Below are positions 26,529 to 35,616 of a stretch of DNA of 64,000 nucleotides, in pieces. Numbering within the stretch: the stretch's first letter is position 1; every line of letters begins with the position of its first letter. The translations under genes were made by a program, and so were the position numbers. The notes under the pieces were generated by a model that had not been told where the DNA came from, did not search any database, and was given only the letters and a program-made list of their open reading frames with translations. Source of the stretch: Paenibacillus humicola (GTDB taxonomy: Bacteria > Bacillota > Bacilli > Paenibacillales > Paenibacillaceae); NCBI RefSeq assembly GCF_028826105.1, contig NZ_JAQGPL010000001.1, positions 2,754,501-2,818,500 of the forward strand. The letters are read 5' to 3'.

Positions 26529-27476
26529 TCAAATTCCTCCTTCCGTATCTCCGTAATGGACATACCGTTTGGACAGCTGCAGCGAAAGCACCGTCAAGGC
26601 GAAAATGATCAGGAACAGGATCCAGGCCTGGGCGGAAGCGTACCCGAGTCTCATTTGCCCGAATGCCGTATTGAACAGGTAGTAGACGTAGAAATACGAA
26701 TTCCAGTCCGGCCCGCCCTGCGTGATGACGTAAGCCTGCGTGAAAATTTGAAACGAGCCGATAAGGCCCATGATGACATTGAACAGAATGACGGGCGAGA
26801 GCAGGGGAACGGTGATGCTGAAAAACTGCCGGACTCGTCCCCCTCCGTCCATTTCGGCCGCTTCGTACAGATCGGTAGGCAGGCTCTGGAGGCTGGCGAG
26901 GAAAATGATGATCGTGCCCCCGATCGACGTCAGCGTCATCAGCACGAACGACGGGATGACGGTCGTCGGCGAGTTGAACCATTGCAGCCCGCCCAGTCCG
27001 ATGAAGGACAGCAAATAGTTCACGACCCCGAACTGCGGATTGAGCAGCCACGACCAGAGGAACGAAATCGCAACGCCGGATACGATGGAAGGGGCGTAGA
27101 AGATCGTCCGGAAAATGGTCTGCCCTTTCACCTTCTGATTGAGCAGTACCGCCAGCAGCAGCGATACCACGATATCGAACGGCACGGCCAGCAGCGTATA
27201 GTAGGCGGTGACGGACAAGGATTTCGTAAACAGCTGATCGTGGAACAGCTGGACAAAATTTCCTAGCCCTACGAACGAAGGCAGCGACATGACGTTATAA
27301 TTGGTGAAGCTGAGCACGAGCGACGCCACGATCGGACCGCCGGAAAACAGAATAAAGCCGATAACCCATGGAGAGACAAATAACCAAAAAGCGCGTTCTT
27401 CCTTCTTTGCAATCGAGGAGCGCTTTGCGGATAGATGAGCCGAAACGTCCGCGCGCTGAACCGGAATGGCCTTCAT
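26529..27476 (-). CDS. Sugar ABC transporter permease, MalF-like (second system)
   Basis: A 315-residue permease with six membrane helices after a charged N-terminal region of about 30 residues. The EAA loop is LYEAAEMDGGGRVRQFFSITVPLL. ATG 27476 is preferred because AAAGGAG lies about 8 bases upstream; GTG 27485 overlaps that region. It is tightly linked to both neighbours. Confidence 0.94.
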   Translation of the reverse strand: MKAIPVQRADVSAHLSAKRSSIAKKEERAFWLFVSPWVIGFILFSGGPIVASLVLSFTNYNVMSLPSFVGLGNFVQLFHDQLFTKSLSVTAYYTLLAVPFDIVVSLLLAVLLNQKVKGQTIFRTIFYAPSIVSGVAISFLWSWLLNPQFGVVNYLLSFIGLGGLQWFNSPTTVIPSFVLMTLTSIGGTIIIFLASLQSLPTDLYEAAEMDGGGRVRQFFSITVPLLSPVILFNVIMGLIGSFQIFTQAYVITQGGPDWNSYFYVYYLFNTAFGQMRLGYASAQAWILFLIIFALTVLSLQLSKRYVHYGDTEGGI

Positions 27477-27519
27477 GGAATTCACTCCTTTGCGGAAACC
27501 CGCCGATAGATCAGCTGCC

Positions 27520-28848
27520 TTATTTCAGGTTTTGCAGGGAACGGAGGTTGCTGTCGACTTCCTTCAGCCCCTGGTCGACGCTCTTGCGGCCGTCCCACAC
27601 CGCTCCAAGCGACTGATTCAGTACGTTGGAGATCGAGTCGTAATATTTAATCATGTGGTTGGGCGCTTCTTTGCCGTATTTGATGGCGCCTTCGTTGACC
27701 TGGATGATTTTGTCCGCGGGCATACCGAGCGACTTGCTCATCGTCTGCGCCCACTGCTCGAGCAGGCCCTGCTCCGGCGGAGTATTTTGCGTTTTCAGCA
27801 TAAATTGCTTGAGACCGTCGGCCGGGTTCAAAATTTCCTTGATCAGCTCCCAGGCCAGTTCGGGGTGCTTGCTAGCCTTCGGAATGTTCATCGTATCGAC
27901 GTACAGCACATCGTGGCGGTTGTCCTGGGTGTACGGCAGCGCCGCGACGCCCCAATGGAACGTGGCCGGTTTATACGTCGAGAACCCCCAGCCTCCGGTC
28001 ATCGTCATGGCGATTTTCCCGGTAAGAAAAGGATCGCCAAGCGCGGTAATCGCTTTCATTTCCGAAGTGTTGGGAGACACTTTGTATTTGTTGACCAGGT
28101 CGTATCTGGCTTGAACCGCTTTCTTTACCGCCGGATCCGTCAGCACCGTGGGAGTTCCCATGTCTCCCGTTACGTATGCCTCGGGCTTGAAATAATCGCC
28201 GCCGAACAGCCAGGATTCTCCGGCTATATCCAGGGCATCGTTGATCCCGTAGACGGCTTTTTGCGGATTGTCTGTGTTTTTCGTCAATTTTTTGGCGTAT
28301 TCGATCATTTTATCCCATGTCCAGGACTTGTCGTCCCAATCCGTCGGCGGATACGGCAAACCCGCGGCATCCAGCAAATCCTTGTTATAGAACAGGAACG
28401 ATCCAAGGCCGAGAATCGGCATGCCGTACGAATGGCCGTCAATGGTATAAATATCGATCAGCTTCTGATTAAATCCTTTGATCGCGTCGGGGTCCTTCTC
28501 CATAAACGGTTTCAAATCCATCAGGTAGTCCTTGTAGGTGGCGAAACCGGCATTGGCCCAGTTGGTGGCGAGCACGTCGGGCACACTGCCGCTTGCGAAC
28601 ATCGTCTGCATTTTCTGGTCGATCTGGGCCTGGGGAACGATCATGAGACTGACGTGGACGTTCGGATGCTTTTGCTCGAACGATTTGACGATATCTCGTT
28701 CCCACGGATTGGCATTCGGATCGCTCCGTACCAGCCAGGAGATCGTTGTTTTTCCGGTCACGGCGTTTTTGGTAAAGCCGGTCACGGAGAAGGCGCCAAG
28801 CACGACGACTAATGACAGCGCTATCAAGAAGATGTACCGCTTTTTCAT
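27520..28848 (-). CDS. Extracellular sugar-binding protein (CUT1, second system), no lipobox
   Basis: A 442-residue family 1 binding protein (FEQKHPNVHVSLM, FASGSVPDVLATNW, TWDKMIEYAKKLT, MTGGWGFSTY, ELAWELIKEIL). The N-terminus has a basic start and a hydrophobic core (YIFLIALSLVVVLGAFSV), but no Cys follows, so it cannot be lipidated. It would remain as an uncleaved membrane anchor or be released. That is unusual for a Gram-positive importer, whose binding proteins are normally lipoproteins. AGGAGG sits 6-7 bases before the ATG. Confidence 0.9.
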   Translation of the reverse strand: MKKRYIFLIALSLVVVLGAFSVTGFTKNAVTGKTTISWLVRSDPNANPWERDIVKSFEQKHPNVHVSLMIVPQAQIDQKMQTMFASGSVPDVLATNWANAGFATYKDYLMDLKPFMEKDPDAIKGFNQKLIDIYTIDGHSYGMPILGLGSFLFYNKDLLDAAGLPYPPTDWDDKSWTWDKMIEYAKKLTKNTDNPQKAVYGINDALDIAGESWLFGGDYFKPEAYVTGDMGTPTVLTDPAVKKAVQARYDLVNKYKVSPNTSEMKAITALGDPFLTGKIAMTMTGGWGFSTYKPATFHWGVAALPYTQDNRHDVLYVDTMNIPKASKHPELAWELIKEILNPADGLKQFMLKTQNTPPEQGLLEQWAQTMSKSLGMPADKIIQVNEGAIKYGKEAPNHMIKYYDSISNVLNQSLGAVWDGRKSVDQGLKEVDSNLRSLQNLK

Positions 28849-29180
28849 TTTTAAGGCCTCCTGTCAGAACGCGTATTGTTTACAAGCAAAAACCCCCCGA
28901 ATTTTAAATCTTTATTTAATAGTTGGTATAGCTTACGGGAATAAGAGGATGAATATACATCGTCAAATTCTTATACACCCGGCGCCGGATGATGAATCGG
29001 ACGACCCCCTTCAGGTCCCATTTAGACCCATTGTAAACATTTAACATGAATTTTGCGTGAGGATTAATGTTTATTTTGCAGAGAAAAAAATCGCTTTTTT
29101 TTCAAGGGGAATACGTTTGAAGGCCCAGTCGGACTGTCCGTCCGGAGGGCTGAGAGGCTCAGTTCCGGACGGCAGCCGGT
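28849..29180. other. Intergenic region upstream of the second sugar importer
   Basis: AT-rich, no gene seen. It must hold the promoter of the minus-strand importer. TAAACATTTAA (29034-29044) and TTAATGTTTA (29064-29073) form an inverted repeat that could bind a regulator. CCGTCCGGA (29138-29146) and TCCGGACGG (29164-29172), with an inner CTGAG/CTCAG pair, form a hairpin just after the AEC permease stop and probably end that transcript. Confidence 0.45.
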
Positions 29181-30098
29181 TTAGAACTGGCTGGATAACG
29201 TAATGAACAGCGGCAAATACAGAAAGCTGGCGAGCGTCGTAAAGGCGACGGTGATGGACACCAAATCTTTGTCCCCGTTGTATTTCTCCATCAGCACAAC
29301 GGCGTTGACGGCGGCGGGCATGCTCGATTGAACGAACAGGACCGCGGCTTCCTGGCCGTGAAGTCCGAGCAGCAGAATGACTAGCCAGGCCAGGACGGGA
29401 ACGATTGCGATCCGCAGCAGCACGGCAAGCACGATCTCCTTCCGCCAGCTTTTGCGCCATGACGTTTTTCTCAGCTGCATCCCGAGAATGAGCAGCACGA
29501 CGGCCGGATAAGCGTCGCCGACAAGCTTGAGGCCGCTTTCGACGCTGCCCGGTAGCGGAACCCGCAGAAGGTACAGTGCAATTCCGATGATGGCGGCATA
29601 AATGAGCGGCACTTTGGCGACTTGCCTCAGCGCCGTCTGCGGCTTGAAGGTGGAACGGGAAGCAAGATAAAGACCGAGCGTGTTGACGAGCAAAATTTGC
29701 CCGACGACGTAGGTGACGCCGAACGTAAACCCGCTTGTCCCATACGCAAGCAGGAGCAGGGGAAGCCCGTAATTGTTCGAATTCCCGAAGATCGTCGTCA
29801 GCTCGACTGCCCTGCGGGACGGAGAAGGGAGGCGGAACAGGAGCCCCGCCGCAGCGGCGGCCGCCCAGCAGAGCCCCGAATGAACGGCCGTGTACAGCAG
29901 GATGTGGAGAAAGGAAGCGTCGTGCTGCGTGCTGGACGTCAGCGCGGAAACGATCAGGCACGGCGAAAGCAAATAAAGGCTGATATCGGCCAGACCGCGG
30001 GAATCCGGCTGCTTGTAATGCTGGTATAAAGCGCCGAGCAAACAAGCGATCAGGATCGGTATGCTGACATTGGCGAACAGCGGCAAAAACTCGGACAA
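29181..30098 (-). CDS. AEC-family membrane transporter (auxin efflux carrier superfamily)
   Basis: A 305-residue protein with about ten membrane helices. The motifs IFGNSNNYGLPL in the first half and SSMPAAVNAVVLMEKYNGD in the second are characteristic. The start was placed at TTG 30098 (LSEFLPLFANVSIPIL), because GGGAGGG lies just upstream and this gives the usual family length. Frames upstream of it read through a polar, non-membrane stretch. It probably exports or imports a small organic acid. It is divergent from ku. Confidence 0.85.
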   Translation of the reverse strand: MSEFLPLFANVSIPILIACLLGALYQHYKQPDSRGLADISLYLLSPCLIVSALTSSTQHDASFLHILLYTAVHSGLCWAAAAAAGLLFRLPSPSRRAVELTTIFGNSNNYGLPLLLLAYGTSGFTFGVTYVVGQILLVNTLGLYLASRSTFKPQTALRQVAKVPLIYAAIIGIALYLLRVPLPGSVESGLKLVGDAYPAVVLLILGMQLRKTSWRKSWRKEIVLAVLLRIAIVPVLAWLVILLLGLHGQEAAVLFVQSSMPAAVNAVVLMEKYNGDKDLVSITVAFTTLASFLYLPLFITLSSQF

Positions 30099-30325
30099 AC
30101 GTGTTCCCTCCCGGTATTCTGTTAGCTCTATTGTAAGTGCGAAACGATTATTATTGAAATATATAATAACTATATCTTTTATAGGCGGCGTATATGGATA
30201 ACCGGTCGGCCAGCGGAACCGGTGCTTGTATGGGCTCCGTTGAGGTTGGGCATGGCTATAACCAGGAATATCCACTCCGGTTCGCCGGCGAAAGCGGGCC
30301 CGGATACGGAAAGGAGCCGATACCG

Positions 30326-31237
30326 ATGAGGGCGATGTGGAAAGGCACGATCAGCTTCGGGCTGGTCAACATTCCGGTCAGCATGTATAAAGCGACCGAA
30401 GAGCACAAGACCAGCTTCCGCAGCCTGCATGCCCTATGTCAGCAGCCCATCCAATACAAGAAATGGTGTCCGTCCTGCCAGCGCGAGGTGCAGCAGCAGG
30501 AGATCATCCGGGGCTATGAGTTTGCACGGGGAAATTACGTCACGATTTCGGATGATGAAATGGACAAGCTTCCGCTTCCCACGCTGCGTACGATCGAAAT
30601 TTTGCATTTTACGGACGCAAACGGCATCGACCCGATTTTTTATGAAAACGCCTATTACCTCGGTCCGAGTGAATTCGGCGCTAAACCGTACAAGCTTCTG
30701 CACGCCGCCATGAGTCAGACAGGCATGGCAGCAGTAGCCAAAATCGCCTTCCGCACCCGCGAGCATCTGTCCGTCCTGCGGCTCCACCGGAACGGCCTGG
30801 TGCTGAACTTCTTGTATTATCCTGCGGAAGTCCGTCCGGTGCAGGAGGTGCCCGGGCTGGGAGGAGCGGAGCCATATTCCGAACCCGAGCTTCAAATGGC
30901 GGTGCAGCTGATCCGTGAAATCAGCGGCGCGTTCCGCAGCGATTACCGCAGCAATTACGAAGCGGCGCTTCAGCAGCTCATTCAGGCGAAGCTGCAAAAC
31001 AGAGAAATCGTGCAGCCGCAAATATCGCCCGTCGCCGATCTTATGGAAGCCCTGAAGCTCAGCCTGGCGGCGGTCGGCGGACCGGCCGCCATGGTGCCCG
31101 ATACATCGCCTGCTTCGGGACCGGGAGCTATGCCGCCCGCGCCGCCCGCTGCAGGTCCGGGGGCTTTCTCTGCGCCGCCGGCTGCGGATCGTTCGCCGGC
31201 CGCCATTTCTTCCACAAGACCGAGAAGGCGCAGATAA
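30326..31237 (+). CDS. ku: Non-homologous end-joining protein Ku
   Basis: A 303-residue bacterial Ku core protein that binds DNA ends as a homodimer and recruits LigD. The N-terminus MWKGTISFGLVNIPVSMY is diagnostic, as are CQQPIQYKKWCPSCQREV and GYEFARGNYVTISDDEM. The core ends near residue 255. A Pro/Ala/Gly-rich linker and a basic end (RPRRRR) follow, the usual bacterial Ku DNA-contact tail. ATG 30326 has AAGGAG at 30311-30316. No ligD lies nearby. In sporulating bacteria it typically repairs breaks in germinating spores. Confidence 0.95.
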   Translation: MRAMWKGTISFGLVNIPVSMYKATEEHKTSFRSLHALCQQPIQYKKWCPSCQREVQQQEIIRGYEFARGNYVTISDDEMDKLPLPTLRTIEILHFTDANGIDPIFYENAYYLGPSEFGAKPYKLLHAAMSQTGMAAVAKIAFRTREHLSVLRLHRNGLVLNFLYYPAEVRPVQEVPGLGGAEPYSEPELQMAVQLIREISGAFRSDYRSNYEAALQQLIQAKLQNREIVQPQISPVADLMEALKLSLAAVGGPAAMVPDTSPASGPGAMPPAPPAAGPGAFSAPPAADRSPAAISSTRPRRRR

Positions 31238-31305
31238 GGCGAGCTTTGATGAAAGGCGTTTTTTTTCGCGGTTACGCTCTCCGGCGCAGCAAAATAGGAA
31301 ACGAA

Positions 31306-31335
31306 AGAGCAGGCAGCCGGCCTGCTCTTATTTTT
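31306..31335 (+). terminator. Terminator after ku
   Basis: Stem AGAGCAGG (31306-31313) and CCTGCTCT (31321-31328) with a 7-base loop, then TATTTTT. Confidence 0.8.
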
Positions 31336-31376
31336 GATGCAGAAGCTTCGATTTCAAAAACATGATATTTGGGGCG

Positions 31377-31427
31377 TTGACATACCTACCGAGGGTATGT
31401 ATATTGAAGATACCTACCGAAGGTATG
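31377..31427 (+). promoter_or_regulatory. SigmaA promoter with twin TetR-type operators
   Basis: TTGACA (31377-31382) and TATATT (31400-31405) are separated by exactly 17 bases. A 19-base near-palindrome, CATACC-TACCGAG-GGTATG, occupies 31381-31399 inside the spacer. A second copy, GATACC-TACCGAA-GGTATG, covers 31409-31427 over the expected transcription start. The copies differ at only two bases. Binding of a repressor would block RNA polymerase directly. The obvious repressor is the TetR protein encoded second in the operon (32108). Confidence 0.85.
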
Positions 31428-31470
31428 GTCGGTTGGTTCATTCGAGACCGAAGAGAAGGGAAGAACGAAA

Positions 31471-32139
31471 ATGAGCAAAACACGAAAAGAAATCATCGTC
31501 ACGCTGATTATTAACATCGTGCTGCCTTACTTGATTTACAGCCTGCTGGTTAAACATACGAGCAGCCTGACCGCTTTGTCCGCAGCGGCTCTCGTGCCGC
31601 TCTGCGACACGCTGTACAGCCTGATCCGTACGCGTAGGGCGGATGCGTTTTCCGGCTTTATTTTTTTCGGTCTGGTCCTCGGCGTCGCTGCCGTTCTGCT
31701 GGGAGGAGATGAGCGGTTCATTTTGCTGCGGGAATCTTACCTCACCGGTCTGCTTGGCCTGACGTTCCTGATTTCGCTGGCTTTTTCCCGGCCTTTAATC
31801 TATTATTTTGCCGAGCGGTTTACGGGCCGCGATCCCGAAATGAACGACAAGTGGCAGCGGCTGCCGCGCTATCGGCGGGTCTTTCGGCTGATGACGGCGG
31901 TATGGGGCGCCAGCCTGCTGCTGGAAGCATGCGTCAAAGTCGTGCTGGTCTATGCGCTGCCGGTTCCCGCTTTCCTGGCTTTCTCGCCGATATTCACTTA
32001 TGGGCTGATCGGGTTGACAATCTGGTGGAATATCGCCTACGTTAGACGTGCGAAACGAAAGGCTGCGGCGGTTCCTACACATCTGACGACACCGGGAGGT
32101 TTTGCGAATGCAAACAAAATCGATGAACGCCAGCCTTAA
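31471..32139 (+). CDS. VC0807-like membrane protein
   Basis: A 222-residue integral membrane protein with about six hydrophobic segments and the blocks VLPYLIYSLL, PLCDTLYSLIRTRR and MNDKWQRLPRYRRVFRLMTAVWG. These are typical of the VC0807 family, often encoded beside TetR regulators and of unproven function (intracellular septation or efflux-like roles have been suggested). It is the first gene of an operon whose second gene, tetR, overlaps its end by 32 bases. The operators at 31381-31427 predict self-repression. Confidence 0.85.
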   Translation: MSKTRKEIIVTLIINIVLPYLIYSLLVKHTSSLTALSAAALVPLCDTLYSLIRTRRADAFSGFIFFGLVLGVAAVLLGGDERFILLRESYLTGLLGLTFLISLAFSRPLIYYFAERFTGRDPEMNDKWQRLPRYRRVFRLMTAVWGASLLLEACVKVVLVYALPVPAFLAFSPIFTYGLIGLTIWWNIAYVRRAKRKAAAVPTHLTTPGGFANANKIDERQP

Positions 32140-32719
32140 AATGCTGCTCGATATCGCGGAGCAAATGATTTTGGAAAAGGGATGCCGGGCGACCACGCTT
32201 CAGGATATCGCGGACCGCGCCGGTTTGACCAAAGGAGCCATTTATCATTACGTCAAAAGCAAGGACGAATTGTTCGCCCTGATATTGGAGGCGGGAATGG
32301 AGAATGCAAACCGGCTGTTTTTTGAATCCGCCGCCCAGGCCCCGGAAGGGCCGGAAGGGCTGATCGAGCCGCTGAACGCCGTATCCGGCCGGCTGCAAAG
32401 CATCGGCAGCGGGAACAGCGCCGTCAATCTGGTGTTTCTCTATCTGCTCAGCCAGCAGGATAAGCCCGCCGTGGCGGACATTTTGAAGCGATATCACGAG
32501 ACTTCCGTGCAGACGAGCAGGAAGTGGATTGAATTCGGGCAGCAGCACGGAGCGATTCCGGGCTCGGTCGATGCGGATAAAGCCGCGCGCATGTTTGCGA
32601 TTTTCAAAAACGGGCTTCAGGTGCAGCAAAACATTTCGGACGAAGCCGGTAAAATCGGCGAAAAGGACATCTTTGCGTTCATGATGAATGCGCTCGGCTC
32701 CCCCCGGACGGAACAATAA
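32108..32719 (+). CDS. TetR-family transcriptional regulator
   Basis: A 203-residue repressor. The N-terminal helix-turn-helix is TLQDIADRAGLTKGAIYHYVKSKDELF; the C-terminal ligand domain is divergent. ATG 32108 lies 8 bases after GGGAGG; TTG 32102 is too close to it. Its start overlaps the preceding membrane-protein gene, giving translational coupling. It most likely binds the two operators upstream of the operon and senses a compound handled by the membrane protein. Confidence 0.92.
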   Translation: MQTKSMNASLKMLLDIAEQMILEKGCRATTLQDIADRAGLTKGAIYHYVKSKDELFALILEAGMENANRLFFESAAQAPEGPEGLIEPLNAVSGRLQSIGSGNSAVNLVFLYLLSQQDKPAVADILKRYHETSVQTSRKWIEFGQQHGAIPGSVDADKAARMFAIFKNGLQVQQNISDEAGKIGEKDIFAFMMNALGSPRTEQ

Positions 32720-32793
32720 TATTTTTGCAGGGCCGGCAGGATTTAACCGGGACGGAAGCGAAGCTTTATCATCGGCAATGACGCAAACGGTAA

Positions 32794-32820
32794 CGGGCGG
32801 CGGCAGGCTGCCCGATTTTT
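32794..32820 (+). terminator. Terminator of the VC0807-tetR operon
   Basis: CGGGCGGC (32794-32801) pairs with GCTGCCCG (32807-32814, one wobble) and is followed by ATTTTT. Confidence 0.75.
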
Positions 32821-32831
32821 CGGCATCTATA

Positions 32832-32871
32832 GAAAACGTTTTCGATTGGAAAAGGACTTTCTCTATAGACA
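32832..32871 (+). promoter_or_regulatory. Palindromic operator-like region upstream of the MATE gene
   Basis: The perfect palindrome GAAAACGTTTTC spans 32832-32843, and CTATAG occurs at both ends of the segment (about 32827 and 32863). This resembles a LacI/CcpA-type operator. It sits about 110 bases before the MATE start. Confidence 0.45.
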
Positions 32872-32951
32872 TAAGGGAAAAGGGACTCGCATGCCATGAA
32901 CGGTGCGCGGTCCGTTTATTCCCGGCCAATTTAGGAACGGTGGGCAAAAGC

Positions 32952-34328
32952 ATGAGTGTATGGGTCCGGGAGATGTCGTTTTACAAACGTTTTTTTGTCC
33001 TGACTTCTATTATCGCGCTGCAAAACCTAATCACATTCGGGGTCAATCTTTCGGATAATTTGATGCTGGGAGGCTACAGCGAATCGGCGCTTTCGGGCGT
33101 AGCCATCGCCAACCAGATACAATTCATTCTCCAGATGCTGATCATGGGCGTGGGCGAAGGCGTCGTCATTATGTCCTCGCGCTATTGGGGCGCCAAGGAT
33201 GTGCAGTCGATCCGCGCTGTGTCGAATATCGGCATGCGGATTGCGGCTGCAATCGGCTTGATCATGTGGGGGGTCGTGTGGTTGTTCCCCACGGGATGTT
33301 TAAGCCTTTTTACGAACGATCAGAGCGTCATTGCAGCCGGGGTCGATTACCTGCGGATCATCTGCTTCTCTTATTTCTTTTTTGCCATGACCAATCTGCT
33401 GCTCGCGTCGCTGCGGAGCGTGGAGACGGTCAAGGTCGGCTTCATGGTATCCGTATCCACGCTGCTCATCAATATCGGTTTGAATTACACGCTCATTTAC
33501 GGGCATTTCGGGTTTCCGGCCATGGGCGTGAGGGGGTCGGCGACAGCGACGCTTACCGCCCGGATCATCGAATGCTTCATCGTTTGGGTGTATCTGAAAG
33601 CATTCGATCGCAAGCTCCGGTTCAAGCTTCGTCATTTCGTCGCGAAAATCGATTTTGGCCTGCTCAAGCAGTATATCAAGATCGGATCGCCGATTCTGAT
33701 GTCGAACGCCGTTTGGGGTGTAGCCATGGCGACTCAAACCGCCATTTTGGGTCATATGGGGGAGGCGGCGATTGCGGCGAACAGCGTGGCGACGACCGCG
33801 TTTCAGATCGTCTCGGTGGTGGCGTACGCCTCGGCAAGCGCGACGGCCGTCATCATCGGCAAAACCATCGGCGGAGGTCAAATCGATTCCATCAAATCGT
33901 ATGCTAAGACGCTGCAGCTATTGTACGTGATCATCGGGCTCGGCACGGGGGCGGTACTGTTTGCCGCCAAGGATCTGATCATCGGGTATTACAGTATTTC
34001 AAGCGACGCCAAAGCGCTTGCGCTGCAGTTCATGACGATCCTGTCCATTACGTCGTGCGGCACCGCTTATCAAATGCCGTCGCTAACGGGCATCGTGCGC
34101 AGCGGCGGCGACACCCGTTTCGTCCTGTACAACGATTTTATTTTCATGTGGCTGGTTGTGCTGCCGGCTTCCGCCGCATGTGCGTTCGTATTCCATCTGC
34201 CGCCCGTGCCGACGTTTATTTGTTTGAAATCGGATCAAATCCTCAAATGCTTCGTGGCGATCGTGAAAGTGAACCGTTTCCGGTGGATACGAATATTCGA
34301 ACCCGTGCAGAACAAAATCGAAGCCTGA
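32952..34328 (+). CDS. MATE-family efflux transporter
   Basis: A 458-residue cation-coupled multidrug exporter with twelve membrane helices. NLSDNLMLGGYSESALSGVAIANQ and the second-half NAVWGVAMATQTAILGHMGEAAIAANSVA show the two MATE repeats. ATG 32952 (MSVWVREM) was chosen as the start of membrane-protein-like sequence; the ribosome site is weak (AGGAACGG). Longer frames run back through the terminator and operator region. Substrate unknown. Confidence 0.9.
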   Translation: MSVWVREMSFYKRFFVLTSIIALQNLITFGVNLSDNLMLGGYSESALSGVAIANQIQFILQMLIMGVGEGVVIMSSRYWGAKDVQSIRAVSNIGMRIAAAIGLIMWGVVWLFPTGCLSLFTNDQSVIAAGVDYLRIICFSYFFFAMTNLLLASLRSVETVKVGFMVSVSTLLINIGLNYTLIYGHFGFPAMGVRGSATATLTARIIECFIVWVYLKAFDRKLRFKLRHFVAKIDFGLLKQYIKIGSPILMSNAVWGVAMATQTAILGHMGEAAIAANSVATTAFQIVSVVAYASASATAVIIGKTIGGGQIDSIKSYAKTLQLLYVIIGLGTGAVLFAAKDLIIGYYSISSDAKALALQFMTILSITSCGTAYQMPSLTGIVRSGGDTRFVLYNDFIFMWLVVLPASAACAFVFHLPPVPTFICLKSDQILKCFVAIVKVNRFRWIRIFEPVQNKIEA

Positions 34329-34366
34329 CGCGGAGAATCAAGCTGAAGGCCGCGTGCCCTGCCGGA

Positions 34367-34675
34367 TTAAAGCCCGGGGCGGTTTCGGCTGAATAAGGCG
34401 GTTGGCCTCGATCTGCTCGAGAAGCGGAGGATGATTTCTGCCGCGCGCAAGCGGAGGTCGCCGTTCTCGTGCTGCAGCATTTCCTCCAGGACGATGAAAG
34501 CTTTCCGCTTGATGGCCTCGTCCCGCTGCCTGCGAAATCGAAACGGGAAGCTTTTGTGCCGATGTACTTTTGCTTCGATATCCCCAAGCACCCACGTATG
34601 CTTATGCCGCTGCTGCAGCTCGGCCTCCCGGGCCTGCGAAAATTTCTCGAAACGATAAGGATGCATCATCGTCAT
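34367..34675 (-). CDS. Hypothetical protein, coupled to the ArsR-type regulator
   Basis: A 102-residue charged, helical protein with no recognised family. Its ATG overlaps the regulator stop by four bases (ATGA at 34672-34675), with GAGGAG just upstream, which indicates translational coupling. The middle (AFIVLEEMLQHENGDLRLRAAEIILR) looks like a single HEAT/armadillo-type repeat. The tail after about residue 88 is basic and low in structure. It could be a partner of the regulator. Moderately sure it is real, because of the start overlap. Confidence 0.6.
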   Translation of the reverse strand: MTMMHPYRFEKFSQAREAELQQRHKHTWVLGDIEAKVHRHKSFPFRFRRQRDEAIKRKAFIVLEEMLQHENGDLRLRAAEIILRFSSRSRPTALFSRNRPGL

Positions 34676-35355
34676 TTCTCCTCCTCATGGTTCGCGTTAT
34701 TCTCATCTCCGCTTGTTTCTTCCATTTTTTCGGGCTTTTCGGCCTCTTCTGGCGCTCTGACGGCCGCGGTAAAACGCGGTTCGTCGATCTGCAGGCCGAC
34801 GGCAGAGAAATAATACCATTTCGCATTCTCGTCATCTTCGCCTGCTTCATCCATCCGGTCAAACTCGTCGAGCAGCTCCCGGAACCGGGCAAGCCATTGA
34901 ACAAATTGATCCTCCCGGACGCGCATCTCGGCCTGCACGCCGATGCGGGGGCGCAGGCTCGCGTCCTTGCCGCCGTTTTGAAACGCTTCATCCGGGGCGG
35001 AAAGCACGCGAAGCCGCGCCCGGTTCAACACTTCAAGCATGGTCTGCCGGAGCAAATCGCCGACTTCAGCCGTATATGGAAGCAGGTCGTCGGCCGGTCT
35101 GAATCCGTAGGCGACCGCGCGGAAAAATTTTTGGACGATCCCGTTCTTTACTTCCGTGCGGACGACGTTGATAAACCCGTTTTTCTCCAGCTCATTCAGA
35201 TGATAATGAATTTTGGCTCTCGGAATTTCCAGTATTTGGGCGATTTGCTGGCCGGTATAAGAGCCTTCAATCAGCAAACTCAAAATTTTGACGCGAAACG
35301 GATCGCTGACCGCCTTTAATTGATCGTAAGTGGTAATGATAAAGTACTGCTCCAT
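34672..35355 (-). CDS. ArsR-like winged helix-turn-helix transcriptional regulator
   Basis: A 227-residue regulator. The N-terminal wHTH (LKAVSDPFRVKILSLL, YTGQQIAQILEIPRAKIHYHLNELEKNGFI) is of the ArsR type. The C-terminal half resembles the ligand or dimer region seen in longer ArsR-like regulators and ends in an acidic tail rich in Glu and Asp. ATG 35355 has AGGATG 9 bases upstream; ATG 35367 has none. Direct repeats in its promoter suggest autoregulation. Confidence 0.85.
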   Translation of the reverse strand: MEQYFIITTYDQLKAVSDPFRVKILSLLIEGSYTGQQIAQILEIPRAKIHYHLNELEKNGFINVVRTEVKNGIVQKFFRAVAYGFRPADDLLPYTAEVGDLLRQTMLEVLNRARLRVLSAPDEAFQNGGKDASLRPRIGVQAEMRVREDQFVQWLARFRELLDEFDRMDEAGEDDENAKWYYFSAVGLQIDEPRFTAAVRAPEEAEKPEKMEETSGDENNANHEEEK

Positions 35356-35375
35356 ATTTTTGCACATCCTATTCG

Positions 35376-35402
35376 ATTTACTCGGTCAGATTAATTTACT
35401 CG
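35376..35402 (-). promoter_or_regulatory. Direct repeats upstream of the ArsR-type gene
   Basis: ATTTACTCG occurs at 35376-35384 and again at 35394-35402, 18 bases apart, just upstream of the regulator start (read CGAGTAAAT on its strand). A likely operator. Confidence 0.5.
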
Positions 35403-35616
35403 TATAATAAAAGATGACGGAAGAAATTGTCAAGCACAATTTTTGGAGCCGGAAATTTTTGGACGGGCACGCCCTGGCTCAAGGACCGTAACATCGAAGT
35501 AAGTTAATGAACTCGATTTCAGTACTATTGGCGGGGTTGGCCGACTGCTATAATTGATAGGGTACCTTTCGCTGCATGTCCGGCGACAACACGTTTCTCT
35601 CAAGGAGGATATTATA

